From: Streptomyces sp. Y2F8-2
GTDB taxonomy: Bacteria > Actinomycetota > Actinomycetes > Streptomycetales > Streptomycetaceae
NCBI RefSeq assembly: GCF_014905555.1
Contig: NZ_BNGS01000014.1
Location: 62,001-126,000, forward strand
Length of the DNA stretch: 64,000 nucleotides
Direction: 5' to 3'
The translations under genes and the position numbers were made by a program. The notes under the pieces are model-generated. The model was given only the letters and a program-made list of their open reading frames with translations. It did not search any database and was not told the DNA's origin. This document shows positions 1 to 8,110 of this stretch, piece after piece; within the stretch, counting starts at the first letter, position 1, and each line of letters begins with the position of its first letter.

Positions 1-1
1 G

Positions 2-1669
2 CGCGTCAACCTGGTGCTCGCGGTGCTGCGCGCCTCGCAGGTGTGGGGCGGGCAGGCGAACGCGCTGCCCGGTCTGCGTGCCTCGCTGGCGGAGCACTTC
101 GGCCTGGTGGAGAAGGAACTGCTGGCGGAGCCCGGCGCTCCGGTGAAGGTGCCGGTGGAGCTGACGGACCTGGTGGAAGGTCCGTCCCGTACGGCGGCGG
201 ACGCGATCGACCTGCTGGAGCAGCTGTGCCGGCGGATCGCGGAGGGGATGGAGGCGCGCGGCTGGGCGGCCTCCGAGAGCGGTGCTCTGGTACGGGAGGT
301 ACTGGGCACCGAACACCGCGACGCCGTCGCGGTGCTGGAGTTCGCGTGCACGGAGGTCGTGCCCCGCCTCGCCCGCACCACCGACGAGATCGGCCACATC
401 CTCAAGGCGCTGGACGGCGGTTACGTCCCGGCGGGCCCGTCCGGCTCCCCGACCCGCGGCCTGGTCAACGTCCTGCCGACCGGCCGCAACTTCTACTCGG
501 TCGATCCCAAGGCGATTCCGTCCCGCCTGAGCTGGGAGGTCGGTCAGTCACTCGCCGACTCCCTGGTCGCCCGCTACCTCCAGGACACCGGCGAGTACCC
601 GAAGTCCGTCGGCCTGACGGTCTGGGGCACGTCCGCGATGCGCACCCAGGGCGACGACATCGCCGAGATCCTGGCCCTGCTGGGCTGCCGCCCCGTCTGG
701 GACGACGCCTCGCGCCGCGTGACCGGGTTCGAGGTGATCCCGCTGGAGGAGCTGGGCCGCCCCCGTATCGACGTCACGGTCCGCATCTCCGGCTTCTTCC
801 GGGACGCGTTCCCGCACGTCGTCGCTCTGATCGACGACGCGGTGCGCGCGGTGGCCGAGCTGGACGAGCCCGCCGGGAAGAACTTCGTGAAGGCGCACGC
901 CGACGAGGACACCGCCGAGCACGGCGACCGGCGGCGCGCCACGGCCCGTGTCTTCGGCTCCAAGCCGGGTGCGTACGGCGCCGGTCTGCTGCCGCTGATC
1001 GACGCCCGCAACTGGCGCTCCGACGCCGACCTCGCCGAGGTGTACGCGGTGTGGGGCGGCTACGCGTACGGGCGCGGGCTCGACGGGCGGGCGGCGCGCG
1101 GGGACATGGAGACGGCGTTCAAGCGCATCGCCGTCGCCGCGAAGAACGTCGACACCCGCGAGCACGACCTCGTCGACGCGGACGACTACTTCCAGTACCA
1201 CGGCGGCATGGTCGCCATGGTGCGGCACCTGACGGGGGCGAGTCCCGAGGCGTACGTGGGCGACTCGGCCGTACCCGACCAGGTCAAGACCCGCACCCTC
1301 GGCGAGGAGACCCACCGCGTCTTCCGCGCCCGCGTGGTCAACCCGCGCTGGATGGCGGCCATGCGGCGCCACGGCTACAAGGGCGCCTTCGAGATGGCGG
1401 CGACCGTCGACTACCTGTTCGGGTACGACGCCACGGCCGGGGTCGTCGACGACTGGATGTACGAGAAGCTCAGCGCGGAGTACGTCTTCGACGCCGAGAA
1501 CCGGGACTTCATGAAGAAGTCCAACCCGTGGGCGCTGCGCGGCATCACGGAACGGCTCCTGGAGGCCGCCGACCGGGGCCTGTGGGCCGAGCCGGACGCG
1601 GACACGCTGGAGCGGCTGCGCGCAACCTATCTGGAGCTGGAAGGCGACCTGGAGGGCGACGAGAAGTGA
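2..1669 (+). CDS. cobN: Cobaltochelatase CobN, C-terminal part (5' end outside window)
   Basis: This frame is open from the window edge, so the true start lies upstream; about 555 residues of a family that usually exceeds 1,100 are visible. CobN is the large subunit of the ATP-dependent chelatase that inserts cobalt into hydrogenobyrinate a,c-diamide. The visible part is the CobN/Mg-chelatase H-subunit domain, including the stretches FEVIPLEELGRPRIDVTVRI and GFFRDAFPHV and the family-typical end with NPWALRGITERLLEA. The stop overlaps the GTG of the next gene (GTGA), indicating translational coupling to the AAA+/VWA subunit it would work with. Assignment is secure; only completeness is unknown. 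Confidence 0.93.
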   Translation, partial: RVNLVLAVLRASQVWGGQANALPGLRASLAEHFGLVEKELLAEPGAPVKVPVELTDLVEGPSRTAADAIDLLEQLCRRIAEGMEARGWAASESGALVREVLGTEHRDAVAVLEFACTEVVPRLARTTDEIGHILKALDGGYVPAGPSGSPTRGLVNVLPTGRNFYSVDPKAIPSRLSWEVGQSLADSLVARYLQDTGEYPKSVGLTVWGTSAMRTQGDDIAEILALLGCRPVWDDASRRVTGFEVIPLEELGRPRIDVTVRISGFFRDAFPHVVALIDDAVRAVAELDEPAGKNFVKAHADEDTAEHGDRRRATARVFGSKPGAYGAGLLPLIDARNWRSDADLAEVYAVWGGYAYGRGLDGRAARGDMETAFKRIAVAAKNVDTREHDLVDADDYFQYHGGMVAMVRHLTGASPEAYVGDSAVPDQVKTRTLGEETHRVFRARVVNPRWMAAMRRHGYKGAFEMAATVDYLFGYDATAGVVDDWMYEKLSAEYVFDAENRDFMKKSNPWALRGITERLLEAADRGLWAEPDADTLERLRATYLELEGDLEGDEK

Positions 1670-3672
1670 GTACCCCGTTTCCGTTCACGGCCGTCGTCGG
1701 CCAGGACGACCTGCGGCTCGCGCTGCTGCTGAACGCGGTCTCGCCGGCGGTCGGCGGTGTGCTGGTGCGCGGCGAGAAGGGCACCGCCAAGTCGACGGCC
1801 GTGCGCGCCCTGTCCGCGCTGCTGCCTCAGGTGGCGGTCGTCCCCGGGTGCCGATTCTCGTGCGACCCCGCGGCACCGGATCCGTCCTGCCCGGACGGGC
1901 CGCACGAGGCCGGGGCGGGGGTGTCCCGTCCGGCCCGCATGGTCGAGCTGCCCGTCGGGGCCTCCGAGGACCGGCTGGTGGGCGCCCTGGACATCGAGCG
2001 GGCGCTGGCGGAGGGCGTGAAGGCCTTCGAGCCGGGCCTGCTCGCCGACGCGCACCGCGGCATCCTGTACGTGGACGAGGTCAACCTCCTCCACGACCAC
2101 CTGGTCGACCTGCTTCTGGACGCCGCCGCGATGGGCGCCTCGTACGTCGAGCGAGAGGGCGTCTCCGTGCGGCACGCCGCGCGTTTCCTGCTCGTCGGCA
2201 CCATGAACCCCGAAGAGGGCGAGCTGCGGCCGCAGTTGCTCGACCGGTTCGGGCTGACCGTCGAGGTCGCCGCCTCCCGCGAACCCGACCAGCGCGTGGA
2301 GGTCGTCCGGCGGCGGCTCGCCTACGACGACGACCCCGCCGGTTTCGCGGCGCGCTGGGCCGAGGAGGAGGCCGCCGTACGCGCCCGCATCGTGGCCGCG
2401 CGCGAGCTGCTGCCGTCCGTACGGCTCGGGGACGGGGCGCTGCGGCAGATCGCGGCGACCTGTGCCGCGTTCGAGGTCGACGGTATGCGCGCCGACATCG
2501 TGATGGCGCGTACGGCGACCGCGCTGGCCGCCTGGGCGGGGCGGACCGACGTGCTCGCCGAGGACGTACGGCAGGCCGCGCTGCTCGCGCTTCCGCACCG
2601 CAGGCGGCGGAACCCCTTCGACGCGCCGGGGCTCGACGAGGACAAGCTGGACGAGACGCTGGAGCAGTTCGGGGATTCCGGGGAGTCCGGCGAGGACGAC
2701 GATCCTGATCCGGACGGGCCCGGCGGTGGTGGCGGCCGGCCGCCGCAGGACGGTCCCACGGGTGACGGCGACACGCCGGCGCAGGCCGAGCCCGGCGAGG
2801 GCGGCCCGTCGCAGACCTCCGGAGCCGGCGAGCAGGCACCTGCGCGCGCCTCCGAGCCCTTCCGTACGAAGGTGCTGACCGTGCCCGGGCTCGGTGACGG
2901 CGCCGCCGGGCGGCGGTCGCGGGCGCGGACGCAAGCCGGGCGGACCACCGGGGCCCGACGGCCCCAGGGGGCGCTCACCAAGCTGCACCTGGCGGCGACC
3001 GTGCAGGCGGCGGCGCCTCATCAGCGGGCGCGCGGGCGGTCGGGGCCCGGGCTCGTGGTGCGCCGGGACGATCTGCGGCAGGCGACGCGGGAGGGGCGCG
3101 AGGGCAACCTCGTGCTGTTCGTGGTCGACGCATCCGGCTCGATGGCGGCCCGGCAGCGGATGAGCGCGGTGAAGGGCGCCGTGCTGTCACTGCTCCTGGA
3201 CGCCTACCAGCGGCGGGACAAGGTGGGGCTCGTGACCTTCCGGGGCTCGGCGGCCGAGGTGGCGCTGCCTCCGACCTCGTCGGTGGACGCCGCGGCGGCC
3301 CGGCTGGAGTCGCTGCCCACGGGGGGCCGCACGCCGCTGGCTGCCGGGCTGCTGAAGGCACACGACGTGCTGCGGGTGGAGCGGCTGCGGGATCCGGCGC
3401 GACGGGCGCTCGTGGTCGTGGTGACGGACGGGCGGGCCACGGGTGGCCCTGAGCCGGTCGCGCTGGCCGACCGGGCGGCACGGCTGTTCGCGGCCGAGGG
3501 GGTCGCGTCCGTGGTCGTGGACTGCGAGTCGGGGCCGGTGCGGCTGGGGCTGGCGGGGCGGCTCGCCGGTGAGCTGGGCGGAACCGCTGTGACGCTGGAC
3601 GAGCTGCGCGCGGACAGCATCGCCGGGTTGGTGCGGGATGTGCAGGGTGCCGGGAAGAGGAGGGCCGCGTAA
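1666..3672 (+). CDS. Fused ChlI/ChlD-type AAA+ and VWA chelatase subunit
   Basis: A 668-residue motor subunit expected to partner CobN. The start is the GTG at 1666, which overlaps the cobN stop; open sequence upstream in this frame is antisense shadow inside cobN. The N-terminal AAA+ domain carries a Walker A motif RGEKGTAKST (residues 35-44) and a Walker B-like stretch GILYVDEVNLL. An acidic, Pro/Gly-rich linker spans roughly residues 340-405. The C-terminal von Willebrand A domain has the MIDAS motif DASGSM at 488-493. It thus joins the functions of CobS/ChlI and CobT/ChlD in one chain, as is usual in actinobacteria. TAATG couples it to cobO. Confidence 0.93.
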   Translation: MSTPFPFTAVVGQDDLRLALLLNAVSPAVGGVLVRGEKGTAKSTAVRALSALLPQVAVVPGCRFSCDPAAPDPSCPDGPHEAGAGVSRPARMVELPVGASEDRLVGALDIERALAEGVKAFEPGLLADAHRGILYVDEVNLLHDHLVDLLLDAAAMGASYVEREGVSVRHAARFLLVGTMNPEEGELRPQLLDRFGLTVEVAASREPDQRVEVVRRRLAYDDDPAGFAARWAEEEAAVRARIVAARELLPSVRLGDGALRQIAATCAAFEVDGMRADIVMARTATALAAWAGRTDVLAEDVRQAALLALPHRRRRNPFDAPGLDEDKLDETLEQFGDSGESGEDDDPDPDGPGGGGGRPPQDGPTGDGDTPAQAEPGEGGPSQTSGAGEQAPARASEPFRTKVLTVPGLGDGAAGRRSRARTQAGRTTGARRPQGALTKLHLAATVQAAAPHQRARGRSGPGLVVRRDDLRQATREGREGNLVLFVVDASGSMAARQRMSAVKGAVLSLLLDAYQRRDKVGLVTFRGSAAEVALPPTSSVDAAAARLESLPTGGRTPLAAGLLKAHDVLRVERLRDPARRALVVVVTDGRATGGPEPVALADRAARLFAAEGVASVVVDCESGPVRLGLAGRLAGELGGTAVTLDELRADSIAGLVRDVQGAGKRRAA

Positions 3673-4280
3673 TGCCGCAGGGACAGCCGAGTGTCGTACC
3701 GGACGACGGACTGACGACCCGTCAGCGCCGTAACCGGCCGCTCGTCGTCGTGCACACGGGCATCGGGAAGGGCAAGTCGACCGCGGCCTTCGGGCTGGCG
3801 CTGCGGGCCTGGAACCAGGGGTGGCCGATCGGGGTGTTCCAGTTCGTCAAGTCGGCGAAGTGGAAGGTCGGCGAGGAGAACGCGCTCAAGGTGCTGGGGG
3901 CGTCCGGGCAGGGCGGGACCGTGGCCTGGCACAAGATGGGCGAGGGCTGGTCCTGGGTCCAGCGGGACATCCAGGGTGACAACTCGACCAATGAGGAGAA
4001 GGCCCGGGAGGGTTGGGAGCAGGTCAAGCGGGACCTGGCCGCCGAGACGTACAAGCTCTACGTGCTCGACGAGTTCGCGTACCCGATGCACTGGGGCTGG
4101 GTCGACACCGACGAGGTCGTCGACGTGCTCCGCAACCGGCCCGGCACCCAGCATGTCGTGATCACCGGGCGGAACGCGCCGGAGAAGCTGGTCGGCTTCG
4201 CGGACCTCGTCACCGACATGTCCAAGGTCAAGCACCCGATGGACGTGGGACAGAAGGGCCAGAGGGGCATCGAGTGGTGA
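3672..4280 (+). CDS. cobO: Cob(I)yrinic acid a,c-diamide adenosyltransferase
   Basis: A 202-residue BtuR/CobO-family enzyme that transfers the adenosyl group of ATP to Co(I) corrinoids. The P-loop is at residues 30-37 (GIGKGKST), unusually close to the N terminus as in this family, and the conserved LYVLDEFAYPMHWGW and HVVITGRNAPEKL blocks follow. The ATG shares one base with the upstream TAA (TAATG) and its TGA overlaps the cobB GTG. Length and motifs match the family fully. Confidence 0.95.
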   Translation: MPQGQPSVVPDDGLTTRQRRNRPLVVVHTGIGKGKSTAAFGLALRAWNQGWPIGVFQFVKSAKWKVGEENALKVLGASGQGGTVAWHKMGEGWSWVQRDIQGDNSTNEEKAREGWEQVKRDLAAETYKLYVLDEFAYPMHWGWVDTDEVVDVLRNRPGTQHVVITGRNAPEKLVGFADLVTDMSKVKHPMDVGQKGQRGIEW

Positions 4281-5707
4281 CACGTTCCGTCCCACGGTTG
4301 GTCATCGCCGCGCCGTCGTCCGGCAGTGGCAAGACCACCGTTGCCACGGGGCTGATGGCCGCGTTCGCCGCGCGGGGGCTTGCCGTGTCCCCGCACAAGG
4401 TCGGGCCGGACTACATCGACCCGGGCTATCACTCGCTCGCCACCGGGCGGGTGGGACGGAACCTCGACGCGTACCTGTGCGGACCCGAGTTGATCGGTCC
4501 GCTGTTCGCGCACGGTGCGCGCGGGTGCGACATCGCTGTCGTCGAGGGCGTGATGGGGATGTACGACGGGGCCGCGGGGGAAGGTGAGCTGGCCTCCACG
4601 GCCCATGTCGCCAAGCTGCTGCGGGCGCCGGTCGTGCTGGTCGTGGACGCGTCGTCGCAGTCCCGGTCGGTGGCGGCTCTGGTGCACGGGTTCGCCTCGT
4701 GGGATCCGGAGGTGCGGGTCGGGGGCGTGATCCTCAACAAGGTGGCGTCCGACCGGCACGAGGCGTTGCTGCGGGAGGCGTTGGAGTCGGCCGGGGTGCC
4801 GGTGCTCGGCATCTTGCGGCGAGTTCCGCAGGTCGACACGCCGTCGCGGCACCTCGGGCTGGTACCGGTTGCCGAGCGGCGGGCAGAGGCCGTGGCGGCG
4901 GTGGCCGCGATGGCCGCGCAGGTGCGTGAAGGGTGCGACCTGGAGGCTTTGCTGGGGCTGGCGCGGAGTGCGGGCGCGTTGCCGGGTGCGGCTTGGGATG
5001 CGGCCCAGGCCCTTGGTGTTTCGCCCCCACCGCCCCTTCCCTCCCCCAAGCTCTCGGCTTCGCTCGAGCAGGGGGGACCCCCATCTGGCCCGCGGGGCTC
5101 CGAGGCACCGGTGGTCGCCGTCGCCGGAGGCGCGGCCTTCACCTTCTCCTACGCCGAGACCACCGAACTGCTCGCCGCCGCCGGCGCCGAGGTCGTCCCC
5201 TTCGACCCCCTTCGCGACGAGCAACTGCCCGAAGGGACCCGTGGCCTGGTCATCGGGGGCGGCTTCCCGGAGGTGTACGCCGCCGAGCTGTCCGCCAACG
5301 AGCCGTTGCGCAAGGCCGTCGTCGAGCTGGCGCTCGGCGGCGCGCCCGTCGCCGCCGAGTGCGCCGGGCTGCTGTACCTGTGCCGGGAGTTGGACGGGCA
5401 GCCCATGTGCGGTGTGCTCGACGCAGCCGCCCGGATGACCGAGCGGCTGACCCTCGGCTATCGCGACGCCTGGGCCGTCGGTGACAGCGTGCTCGCCGCC
5501 GCGGGGACCCGTATGCGGGGGCACGAGTTCCACCGCACCGTCGTCGAGCCCGGCGCGGGGGCGGCCCCCGCCTGGGGGGTGCGCGCTCCTCGGCCGCGCG
5601 TGGAAGGTTTCGTGCAGCAAGGCGTGCACGCGAGTTATCTGCACACGCACTGGGCCGCCGCGCCCGGTGTGGCCCGTCGGTTCGTGGAGAGGTGCCGGAC
5701 GTCATGA
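4277..5707 (+). CDS. cobB: Cobyrinate / hydrogenobyrinate a,c-diamide synthase
   Basis: A 476-residue amidotransferase that amidates the a and c side chains using glutamine and ATP. The start is the GTG overlapping the cobO stop. Residues 1-250 form the dethiobiotin-synthetase-like ATP domain (APSSGSGKTT near residue 12; PHKVGPDYIDPGYHS). Residues from about 275 form the class I glutamine amidotransferase domain, with the nucleophile Cys in VAAECAGLLYL and a catalytic-type His in HEFHRTV. The linker between the domains holds an in-frame copy of a 43-bp repeat (5041-5083) encoding roughly residues 256-270. Since the repeat avoids both domains, the enzyme is probably active. Confidence 0.94.
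   Translation: MTRSVPRLVIAAPSSGSGKTTVATGLMAAFAARGLAVSPHKVGPDYIDPGYHSLATGRVGRNLDAYLCGPELIGPLFAHGARGCDIAVVEGVMGMYDGAAGEGELASTAHVAKLLRAPVVLVVDASSQSRSVAALVHGFASWDPEVRVGGVILNKVASDRHEALLREALESAGVPVLGILRRVPQVDTPSRHLGLVPVAERRAEAVAAVAAMAAQVREGCDLEALLGLARSAGALPGAAWDAAQALGVSPPPPLPSPKLSASLEQGGPPSGPRGSEAPVVAVAGGAAFTFSYAETTELLAAAGAEVVPFDPLRDEQLPEGTRGLVIGGGFPEVYAAELSANEPLRKAVVELALGGAPVAAECAGLLYLCRELDGQPMCGVLDAAARMTERLTLGYRDAWAVGDSVLAAAGTRMRGHEFHRTVVEPGAGAAPAWGVRAPRPRVEGFVQQGVHASYLHTHWAAAPGVARRFVERCRTS
5041..5083 (+). repeat. 43-bp dispersed repeat inserted in frame in cobB
   Basis: A run of C (5043-5047) and a run of G (5071-5076) bracket a core with imperfect dyad symmetry, followed by ACCCCCAT. I recall near-identical sequences recurring in many Streptomyces genomes, mostly between genes, but cannot verify that here. 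In this copy it reads through cobB as a Ser/Pro/Gly-rich linker without a stop or frameshift. Confidence 0.6.
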
Positions 5708-6453
5708 GCAGCAGGCTGATCGGAGTCGGGGTGGGCCCCGGCGACCCCGAGCTGGTGACCGTCAAGGGCGTCAACGCTCTGCGCGCCGCCGATGTCGTCG
5801 TCGTCCCCGTCATGGCTGCGTCTGATGGAACAGATGTGGGTGAGCGGGGGCGCGCCGAGGCGACCGTGCTGCACTACGTGCCCGAGGAGAAGGTCGTCCG
5901 CGTCGTCTTCGCGCTGAACGAGCGGACCGACCGGGCGCGGCGCGAGGCCGCCTGGGACGCCGCCGGGGAGCGTGTCGCCCGGCTGCTTCAGCGGCACGCG
6001 GCCGTCGCGTTCGCCACCATCGGCGACCCCAACGTGTACTCGACGTTCACGTACCTCGCGCAGACCGTGCAGGAGCTCGTGCCCGGGACCGTCGTCGAGA
6101 CGGTGCCCGGCATCACCGCCATGCAGGACCTGGCCGCGCGGTCGGGTGCCGTGCTGACGGAGGGCACCGAGCCGCTCACGCTGGTGCCCGTCACGGCCGG
6201 TTCCGCCGTGCTCAAGGAAGCGCTCGCCGGTCCCGGGACCGTCGTCGCGTACAAGTTCGGACGGCAGGCGCGGGAGGTCGCCGAGGCGCTGCGGGAGTCC
6301 GGGCGGATCGAGGACGCCGTGTGGGGATCCGCGCTCGGGCTCCCGGAGGAGTCCATCCGCCCGGCGGCCGACCTCGACGGCGGTTCGCTGCCCTACCTCT
6401 CCACCCTCATCGCGCCCGCCCGGCGCGACGGCACCCGCGGCGGCAAGCTGTGA
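5704..6453 (+). CDS. cobI: Precorrin-2 C20-methyltransferase
   Basis: A 249-residue tetrapyrrole (TP) methylase using S-adenosylmethionine to methylate C20 of precorrin-2. The start chosen is the ATG at 5704, which overlaps the cobB stop (ATGA); a GTG 12 bases earlier lies inside cobB. The N-terminal GVGVGPGDPELVTVKGV motif, TIGDPNVYSTFTYLAQTV and the ETVPGITAMQDLAARSG block are characteristic of CobI/CbiL. It ends 11 bases before the convergent ZIP gene. Confidence 0.93.
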   Translation: MSSRLIGVGVGPGDPELVTVKGVNALRAADVVVVPVMAASDGTDVGERGRAEATVLHYVPEEKVVRVVFALNERTDRARREAAWDAAGERVARLLQRHAAVAFATIGDPNVYSTFTYLAQTVQELVPGTVVETVPGITAMQDLAARSGAVLTEGTEPLTLVPVTAGSAVLKEALAGPGTVVAYKFGRQAREVAEALRESGRIEDAVWGSALGLPEESIRPAADLDGGSLPYLSTLIAPARRDGTRGGKL

Positions 6454-6464
6454 CCGGCGGCGGA

Positions 6465-7196
6465 TCAGCCCGCGAGGCCCACCACCAGCCAGATGAACGC
6501 CGTGCCCGCGACCGTGCACAGCAGGGTCGTGTGGGCGGGGTGCTCGTGGTGGGCCTCCGGCAGGATCTCGGCCGCGGCGAGGTAGAGCAGGACACCGCCG
6601 AAGAGACCGAGGTAGCCGCCGAGAAACCACTCCGGGATGGCGAGGAACGCGGTCGAGGCCGCGCCCAGCACGGGCGCCAGCGCGTCCGCGAACAGCATCG
6701 CGACCGCCTTGCGGCGCGCGTTGCCGTACAGGCTGGTGAGGGTGAACGTGTTGAAGCCGTCCGCGAAGTCGTGGGCGATGACGGCGAGCGCCACCGCGAG
6801 GCCCATGCCGCCGCCCACCTGGAAGGCAGCACCGATCGCCACGCCGTCCATGGCGCTGTGACCCACCATGGCGGCCGCCGCCGTGAGGCCCACCTCGGGC
6901 GCGCGATGGTGATCGTGCTCCGCTGCGCCGTGCGCCGCCCGGCGGGCGGCGAGCAGCCGCTCCACCAGGTGGGCCAGCAGGAAGCCGCCCACGAACAGCA
7001 ACAGGGCCGCCGGCACGCCGAACACCTCGGTGCCCGCCGCGTGCAGTGCCTCCGGCAGCAGGTCCAGGCCCACCACACCGAGCATCAGTCCGCCGGCCAG
7101 GCCCAGGACCAGATGGCGACGGTCGGTCACGCGCTGTGCCGTCCAGCCGCCGGCCAGCGTCATCAGGAACGCGCCGAGCGCGACGAAGACCGCCAT
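6465..7196 (-). CDS. ZIP-family metal transporter
   Basis: A 243-residue integral membrane protein with about eight hydrophobic segments. Family hallmarks are HSAMDGVAIGAA and HDFADGFNTFTL, the metal-binding His-containing helices IV and V of ZIP transporters, and a His-containing loop (EHDHHRAPEVG) before them. It interrupts the cob operon on the opposite strand and is divergent from cobM (95-bp gap). ZIP proteins import zinc or other divalent cations; position suggests cobalt or zinc homeostasis linked to corrin synthesis, but the substrate cannot be read from the sequence. Confidence 0.85.
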   Translation of the reverse strand: MAVFVALGAFLMTLAGGWTAQRVTDRRHLVLGLAGGLMLGVVGLDLLPEALHAAGTEVFGVPAALLLFVGGFLLAHLVERLLAARRAAHGAAEHDHHRAPEVGLTAAAAMVGHSAMDGVAIGAAFQVGGGMGLAVALAVIAHDFADGFNTFTLTSLYGNARRKAVAMLFADALAPVLGAASTAFLAIPEWFLGGYLGLFGGVLLYLAAAEILPEAHHEHPAHTTLLCTVAGTAFIWLVVGLAG

Positions 7197-7291
7197 GTGC
7201 CCTTGCTATCCGATCAGGCCCCGGTCGCGCACATCCGGCCCCGATTCCGCCCGCACACATCGTGACATTCCGTACGAGAGGACCTGAACCC

Positions 7292-8110
7292 ATGGCCGAA
7301 GCCCCCACCGGCAAGGTGACCTTCGTCGGTGCCGGCCCCGGCGCCGCCGACCTGCTGACGTTCCGTGCCGCGCGCGCCATCGCCGAGGCCGACGTCGTGA
7401 TCTGGGCGGCCAGCCTGGTCCAGGCGGAGGTCCTGGAGCACGCGCGTGCGGACGCGGAGGTCCTGGACTCGGCGACCATGTCGCTGGAGGACGTCGTCGC
7501 CGTCTACCGGCGGGCGCACTCGGAGGGGCTGAAGGTCGCCCGCATCCACTCCGGCGACCCGGCCCTGTGGGGCGGCACGCAGGAGCAGCTCGACCGGTGC
7601 GCGGAGATCGGCATCGCGACCGAGGTCGTCCCGGGCGTCTCCTCCTTCTCCGCCGTCGCCGCGCTCGCCCAGCGGGAGCTGACGATCCCCGAGGTCGCGC
7701 AGTCCGTGGTCCTCACCCGGCTCGGCGGCGGCAAGACGCCGATGCCGCCCGGCGAGGAGGTGCGCGAGTTCGCCCGGCACGGCACCACCATGGCGATCTT
7801 CCTGTCGGCGGCGCGCAGCGGGCAACTGGTGCGGGAGCTACTGGAGGGCGGCTATCCGACGACCACCCCGGTCGTGATCGCCCACCAGGCGACCTGGCCC
7901 GAGGAGCTGGTCGTGAAGTGCACGATCGGCACGCTGGAGGAGACCGTCAAGGAGCACAAGCTCTGGAAGCACACCCTCTTCCTGGTCGGACCGGCGCTCG
8001 ACGCGCACGGCACGCGCTCGCACCTGTACCACCCCGGCCACTTCCACGGCTACCGCAAGGCCGACCCCGAGGCCCGCAAGGCCCTGCGCGCACGGGGTGC
8101 GAGCACGTGA
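7292..8110 (+). CDS. cobM: Precorrin-4 C11-methyltransferase
   Basis: A 272-residue TP-methylase. The ATG at 7292 is preceded by a GAGAGG ribosome-binding site about 10 bases upstream, and the upstream stretch in the same frame lies in the ZIP promoter region. Motifs are VTFVGAGPGAADLLTFRAAR, HSGDPALWGGTQEQ and VVPGVSSFSAVAAL, typical of CobM/CbiF, which methylates C11. It is the first gene after the inverted ZIP gene and so probably has its own promoter in 7197-7291. The stop overlaps the next GTG. Confidence 0.94.
   Translation: MAEAPTGKVTFVGAGPGAADLLTFRAARAIAEADVVIWAASLVQAEVLEHARADAEVLDSATMSLEDVVAVYRRAHSEGLKVARIHSGDPALWGGTQEQLDRCAEIGIATEVVPGVSSFSAVAALAQRELTIPEVAQSVVLTRLGGGKTPMPPGEEVREFARHGTTMAIFLSAARSGQLVRELLEGGYPTTTPVVIAHQATWPEELVVKCTIGTLEETVKEHKLWKHTLFLVGPALDAHGTRSHLYHPGHFHGYRKADPEARKALRARGAST

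Noticed and set aside
43..1665. Very long open frame extending the chelatase subunit upstream through cobN
   Set aside because: It lies in the +2 frame of cobN and is Arg/Gly-rich, without any domain; high GC keeps such frames open. The GTG at 1666 overlapping the cobN stop is the natural start.
7197..7291. Cobalamin riboswitch upstream of cobM
   Set aside because: The gap is only 95 bases and no B12-box-like sequence was seen; a riboswitch may precede the operon outside the window.
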